DNA from: Acanthaster planci | Lineage: Eukaryota > Echinodermata > Asteroidea > Valvatida > Acanthasteridae | Direction: 5' to 3' | Assembly: GCF_001949145.1 (NCBI RefSeq) | Contig: NW_019091362.1 | Location: 490,655-554,654 of the forward strand | Length of the DNA stretch: 64,000 nucleotides | Shown here: piece by piece, positions 58,703 to 64,000 of the stretch | How the letters are laid out: every line of letters begins with the position of its first letter | How positions within the stretch are numbered: the first letter of the stretch is position 1 | Notes under the pieces: generated by a model | The model's input: the letters and a program-made list of their open reading frames with translations, nothing else | Databases searched by the model: none | What the model was told of the DNA's origin: nothing | Translations under genes and position numbers: made by a program

Positions 58703-61700
58703 GCTCTTGGGAGTCTTTTTTATTCTGGTCATTTTAGATAGTTTTGAATGCATGTGGACATTTAGATAAGACATGTTAATTCCTCAAAACTTCAGGAACA
58801 CCCAGTCAAGGAGAACTCAACAGCTGCACCCGTCTTTTGTTCCCTACTCAGAATAACAAATATATGTACCACAAATTTTTCAGAGATGGAGTTTGATCAA
58901 AACAGTTCCGATTTGAAACATTGGTTTTTAAAAAATTTTTCCTACACAGGTACAGAATGTTTGTAACCAAATTCAACATATTTCCAAGTGATAAAGTAAT
59001 TAATTGTAGCCAACAACACCAGCAACGAGCAAACAAAAGCAAAACCAAACCTCAAAAAGACCTTGAAGTAATTCATGCTCTGCCTTGTCTCATCTGGGAA
59101 AGATATACCGATAAATATTGAAATTTCACTTTTCAGTTACAGTTTGTTGTTCATACTAGCTCTCTGCAACACCAAACACTGCCATATTCTTATCCAAAAA
59201 AACTTCCCTGTGGCTTCTCAGCATCGCTTAACTGCCCAGGGGCTATTAAAGTCACTTGATTTATTTATTCATGTTTTTTTTTTACCAAATATTACCTGCA
59301 ACATGGTTTGTCACCAGCTGTTGCTAGGACCTCTTGGCTTGACCTCTGAGATGGGTTTGCATCGCTGAAGTTTCAAGAACTGGTAAAAACAAGTTTACAA
59401 GTAGACCCTGGTGACTGCATGTAGGCTTGCCAGGCTGCAGTGGTCAGACAGCCGCCAGTATCTGATGACGGCCAAGGAGTGAGAAATGTCCCTGGCACCA
59501 GGCAAAGAAGTAACATGGAAGTAATCACTGTCAAATCATTTTGACGTGCATGCCCCACTGTAGGTTTTTTTCATTGTTGGACTCCAATTAGACTTGGCCA
59601 CTCTTGAGGTCGACAACCTCTGCTGGCTATATCAGGCTCCATCTGACCCAACATATTTTTCTCTAATATGACATCCTTTGGAAGGGTGGCATGAAGCAAT
59701 CCTGATGGTTTCTCACATGCGTGAAGTAAAATAGGAAACAAAAGTTTCTGTTGTGCTGTTTCATTTGACAGTAAGGAATAATAGTCCAATTGACTTCGTT
59801 TGAGCATTTCATTGGTGCCTGTAGGATTATTGCTTACTATTTTGAGGCTGAACCCATTGTCATGCTAAGTATTGGTGCTGATGTCAGACCTTGCCAAGGT
59901 TTTGTACAAAATGTACCAGAGCTGAAGACGGAATATTTTTTATTTGCATAGGGATGGGCAAAAATAAATAAAACACAAACATTTACTAAATTCAAGACAC
60001 AAAATGTTACTTTCTCTTTGACCAGAAATGACTGGACAGCATGGATATCTTTTCCCCCTCTAAAATAAGAACAAAGATAAACTCCTAGATCCAGCAACCT
60101 TTCTCCCTTTGCCAATTTGCATCCTACAGTGCTGTCAGCAGTTGTTGCGTGCCAAACGCAACTCCTAATAGCCAATTAACAGAAACCACTCGGGGTACTT
60201 TGGTAAATTACATGGTGTGTCTCTTTGCTGGAGATGATGCTCGCTTGTCTGTGCATCCTTCAAGTGCTAAGAGACGTATCGTCTATTCATCCCAATCCTT
60301 CATTAATTGGTTCCTTATTCAATTCAGCAGATTCATTTCAGACACCAGTGATACTGGTATCTTGTGCCTTTCATGAGTAATTGGTAGGACTTAGTTGTTG
60401 GAAATTCAGGAGCCATAGAATGATATAAAAAAAAGTCCATTTCGTGACAAACCAGTTCAGTTTGACAACAAGTGCTTATTTGGAATGTTATTCTTGAAGT
60501 CTTTTTTTTCCTACCCCTTCTCCTACTGTGTTTCTTTTTACTCTTACCATCTCAGTTGTTTCCCCTGGTTGCCCTTTTTCAGATGCTTTGATTTAATCAA
60601 CCTAAAGTGAAAATCCCAGATCTAGATGCACCTCTGTCTGGTCCTTTTTAGGTTTAAACATGTTCTCGATTGTTCCCTTCCTTCCAAATAAACTTTGGTG
60701 GCGATTGGTCTGTTAACTTGGTCACTGAACTGCTCAGTTACATTTTCCATTTTATGGACAACTTCAGTCTTGCAATGATCAGTGGTTTTTTTTTATGGTT
60801 TCCACTTGCAATGTGTCATCTCAAAAATGTTCTTCGTCCTTACAATGCCTTCCAGTCTCCCCCTTCTACTAAATAGGCTATGTCTTCCCGACACACACTA
60901 ATTGCCCGGTTCGAGTTGCTGATATCTCTAACAGATGAGGAAGAAACTTGACTGGGAGGACCTGCCTGGGTTGTCCCCTCTCCGTCCAAGCGAGGGCTGA
61001 CGCCCGTATCCAGGTCGAATCGATGACAGCACTCTGTAATAACGGGCAGCTGGTGATCAGCGAGAGAGAGGAGGAGGAAAAGGAAAGGAGCCGGCCAGAA
61101 ATAACATAGATGGGATGAGCAGTCAACCTACAAACATGTTGTAGTCAAGTTGTTTTTCATCATCGTCGTCGACTTTTAATTTGCTTATTCCTGCCTACAT
61201 TTTGTTGTTTTGTATCAATTTGTTGGATTCTCTTTTTAAAAAAAATGATGATGGTTTCAAGCTTTTTGGGACATTTGAGCATGTAAGCCCTGGGATATGT
61301 TTATATACACTTAATAGTTGTATATTGCAAAATAATATGTAATCATCAAAGACATACTGACTTTTTGATAGGATTGAATTGTTTAATATGCATATAAGTT
61401 CGTTGAGATTTTAAATTGTTTCGTGAATCAAAAAAAAATATTGGCAGATTCTGTGTTGTTTTTTGCTTTACTTGAAAAGCACGATGAAACAAGAAAAGCA
61501 TTCTTCCCTTTGTGACAAAATTAAAAAAACTCAGGTGTGTGCTAAAGGTGAAGCCAATCAGTTACGTAACATGCTATCTGAGAAAGAAAAATAGAAGACT
61601 TTTTTAATTGCAAATGAAAACCAATGTTTGCCAGTGATGTATGACCATATGGACCCTGTGAGCAACCAATCAGCTGTAGATTATACTTTTCTGGCCCATG

Positions 61701-63254
61701 TCAATCTTGTCACCTGACCTTACTTTTCACTCAAGGGTGGTATTTTGCTTCTCACTGGGTGTTTAGTCGGTCGACCTTTTAATCCATACTATCGGTCAGT
61801 TTGGTGTGATACATGTAGCGTGATTAATTACATGTAGCTTTGCATCACGTGGACCAGTTCCCATCAGGATAACAAATAAATTTATCAAAGGGACCTAGGG
61901 CAGCTAACAAATTGGTTGCCATCCTTTTTTGGTTTGTTTGTTTTTTTTAGAAAAGCCACCATTATCTTTGAAAACAATCCCCTCAAGGACTGTCGGTAAT
62001 TAAATTTGTCCATATGTCGATACCTGACAATCACACGTACAAACATCTTTGTCCAATGAAAGGCATGTGCCAGTGTGTGCAAAGAAAACATTTATTTAGA
62101 GAAATCAGTGAGAAGAGTTGTTGTATTTCTTGTGATCATTACATCAGCGGCACACTTTTTCTCCAACTGTTCTTAATAGAATTAGACTGCTGAGTCATGA
62201 ACAGGGTCTCAACCAAATAAACCAGTCCAAAACATCCCCAGGAATCATCCTCAAAGACTAAAAATAAATTGCGAAAGTCTCTTCAGAAAAATTGTAGGTT
62301 TAATATCATTACGCTGTGATCAAATGCACAGCAAAATTGGGGACTTTTCAACCATACTTTAAAAATAAAAAGACTGTCAGCCTGGAGGGGATTGAGAACA
62401 TCAAATTGCATAAGAACTGTATTAGGGCCTGACAAAATCAAGTAAGGCCCTGACTGTGTTGACAAAATATTCTCTTTCTGCCCGTGGCAAATTGTAAGAA
62501 ATTTAATTTTTGGCTGTTTTTTTTTTTAGATAAGATATAACTAGATTTTTTCCACAATGTCAAGATTGTTTTTTTTTTTTTATGGAAAACTTCCCCCTGG
62601 CGTATTGTGAACTGTTTGAAGTGCTGAGATGCTGAATGTTGGCTCTCTGTTCTCCTAGATACACGTAGGTGTGTAAAGGAGGACGGTATTTGGTGCGGGG
62701 ATTGATGTTCACCTGTCGACTTGATCATTAAGGGGGAAGGAAAGGACTGTGGACTATGTAGAACATATGACCCTTGCTTGGTTTGCAAAGCTCTTTTTGT
62801 TTACATTTAGAACGATGCGCCTACGGGTATAGCATAGCATACCGGTATGCCTGTGTTTACAACTTTCAGTGCAGTAGACCATGGTAAAGTTAAGGGAAGA
62901 TCTAAAAAACAGTCAATGCGCAAATGAAATACATCTGATGAACTACGTGGGAAGGTACATGTACGTACATGGACATTTGATTTGAGTTGTCACACACGTA
63001 TGTTCACTCCCATGCCTTTGTGCACCACTTAGCGGTAGTTGAGAGTTTGCACATGCACACCGTTCCGTCTGCAGATGGAGACCATAAGTTATTTTTTTAA
63101 AAATACAAAGTTCGTAGAGATAAACTGATAACTAAAAATTGATAAGACAACAAAATTTGAAACAAATTCTGAAGAAGTGATTGAAAAAAATAAATAAACA
63201 TCGTTTGATTTGAAAGAAAATGCCCTGTACATCAACGGTCTTTCCCATTCGAAA

Positions 63255-63475
63255 ACCATTTCTCCAGCTTATCCAAACTAACAAAACAAAGAGCCATGTG
63301 TAGTAAGACCTGATCAAAACCTTGGGTAGTAGTTTCAAGTTACTTCCAATGGAATATTTTTCACCACTTCTCCAGCTTATCCAAACAAACAAAATAAAGT
63401 GCCATGTGTAGTAAGACCTGATCAAAAGGTCGGGTAGTAGTTTCAAGTAAACTGCCAATTGAATATTTTGTATGA
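63255..63475. repeat. 108-bp tandem duplication
   Basis: Two units, period 108 bp, share ttctccagcttatccaaac, gccatgtgtagtaagacctg and gggtagtagtttcaagt, with scattered substitutions. As 108 is a multiple of three, a minus-strand frame stays open through both copies. Confidence 0.8.
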
Positions 63476-64000
63476 GAATCATTTGTCCGTAGTAGTGCAT
63501 ATATATGTGTGTTGATGGAGCACACGTACGTGTACATGTACGTGCACATGTGCACACAGAAATCATGGCTGTCATGACCATCAACTGACAGAGAACGGAA
63601 GTTGACATTTATGAAACTAACAAAGGACAATTTGCAATAGCTTAAACATTACATAGTATCCCCTTTCAAGCACTTTTTCAATTACCAATGTATTCAGCAT
63701 GTGTGGAAAAACTAGAGAGCAGTTGAAAATGTTGATTTTAGAATACCCTTTTTTACTTTTGGAATGTAACATACACAGAACACCTTCACAATTAACTGCA
63801 AATTTTCACATTTCAACTTGGAGCATGAAAGAGATGATTGTTTTGTGAAAGAAGTGATGAAAATGAGTAATCAAAGCATCCTATTCTCTACTTCCTCTAG
63901 AACATGAAAAAAGTTATGAATTTATAGCAACACTTCACAGACGTGAATCAAGAACAAAATAAACGTTGCACACCTCTAACTCAGTGTATTATTCATTTCA

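Larger units (their letters stand above)
54972..64000. other. No recognisable gene
   Basis: AT-rich DNA with homopolymer runs and a few small repeats. The longest minus-strand frames (54865-55215, 59837-60175, 62438-62788, 63132-63608) show no motif I recognise. A locally GC-richer, CpG-containing patch sits at 60880-61130. No neurabin PDZ exon was found here. Confidence 0.5.

Noticed and set aside
24082-64000. Search for the neurabin exon with the TYS-DYDRR segment and PDZ domain
   Set aside because: I read through for this exon and found no candidate. I therefore report it as absent from the window rather than forcing a match.
1-64000. CRISPR arrays, bacterial operons, prophage or plasmid features
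   Set aside because: Introns, repeat types and the GPCR show eukaryotic DNA. No regularly spaced direct repeats of CRISPR type were seen.

Overview
This is eukaryotic DNA, most likely from a marine invertebrate deuterostome. An echinoderm, perhaps a sea star or sea urchin, is my best guess. The reasons are an AT-rich, gene-poor layout with introns of tens of kilobases, many decayed DNA transposons, a relic L2/CR1-like LINE, short foldback elements, and very abundant dispersed palindromic motifs of the TACATGTA / TACCGGTA type. The species call is inference. Almost all short open frames in the first 24 kb are readings of the ACATGT repeat (YMYM, VHVH or TCTC-like peptides) and are not genes.

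Two genes can be supported, both on the + strand. (1) A neurabin/spinophilin-type gene runs through the left part. There is an acidic coding exon at 3-338 (open at the left window edge), a probable small exon at 7556-7657, and an exon at 23983-24081 that encodes the protein-phosphatase-1 docking motif RKLKF followed by SKAPIK. All three are phase 0, so they join in frame. The exons for the PDZ, coiled-coil and any SAM region were not found in the remaining 40 kb. They probably lie beyond the right edge. (2) A single-exon class A peptide GPCR lies at 53154-54332, 392 residues, closest by eye to the melanin-concentrating-hormone / somatostatin / allatostatin-C receptor group. About 2.4 kb upstream is a textbook-looking core promoter (octamer, GC box, TATA, TCAGTC initiator), and in between is a clean spliceable exon without any ATG. 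If the neurabin gene continues past 64 kb, the receptor gene is nested, same strand, in a neurabin intron of more than 40 kb.

Layout: 1-24 kb is neurabin exons and introns, dense in TACATGTA/TACCGGTA palindromes, with a mariner-type element (1232-2262) and several hairpin elements. 24.1-31.6 kb holds a MITE-like element abutting the neurabin exon (24121-25804), a minus-strand LINE relic (27220-28395) and a hAT-like element (30938-31634). 32-46 kb is mostly featureless AT-rich intron/intergenic DNA with a few regulatory-looking sites and small repeats. 46-53 kb is poor in the palindromic motif and may be regulatory DNA of the receptor. 54.4-64 kb contains the receptor 3' region and then no recognisable gene.

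I could not run searches. Family assignments rest on motifs read by eye.
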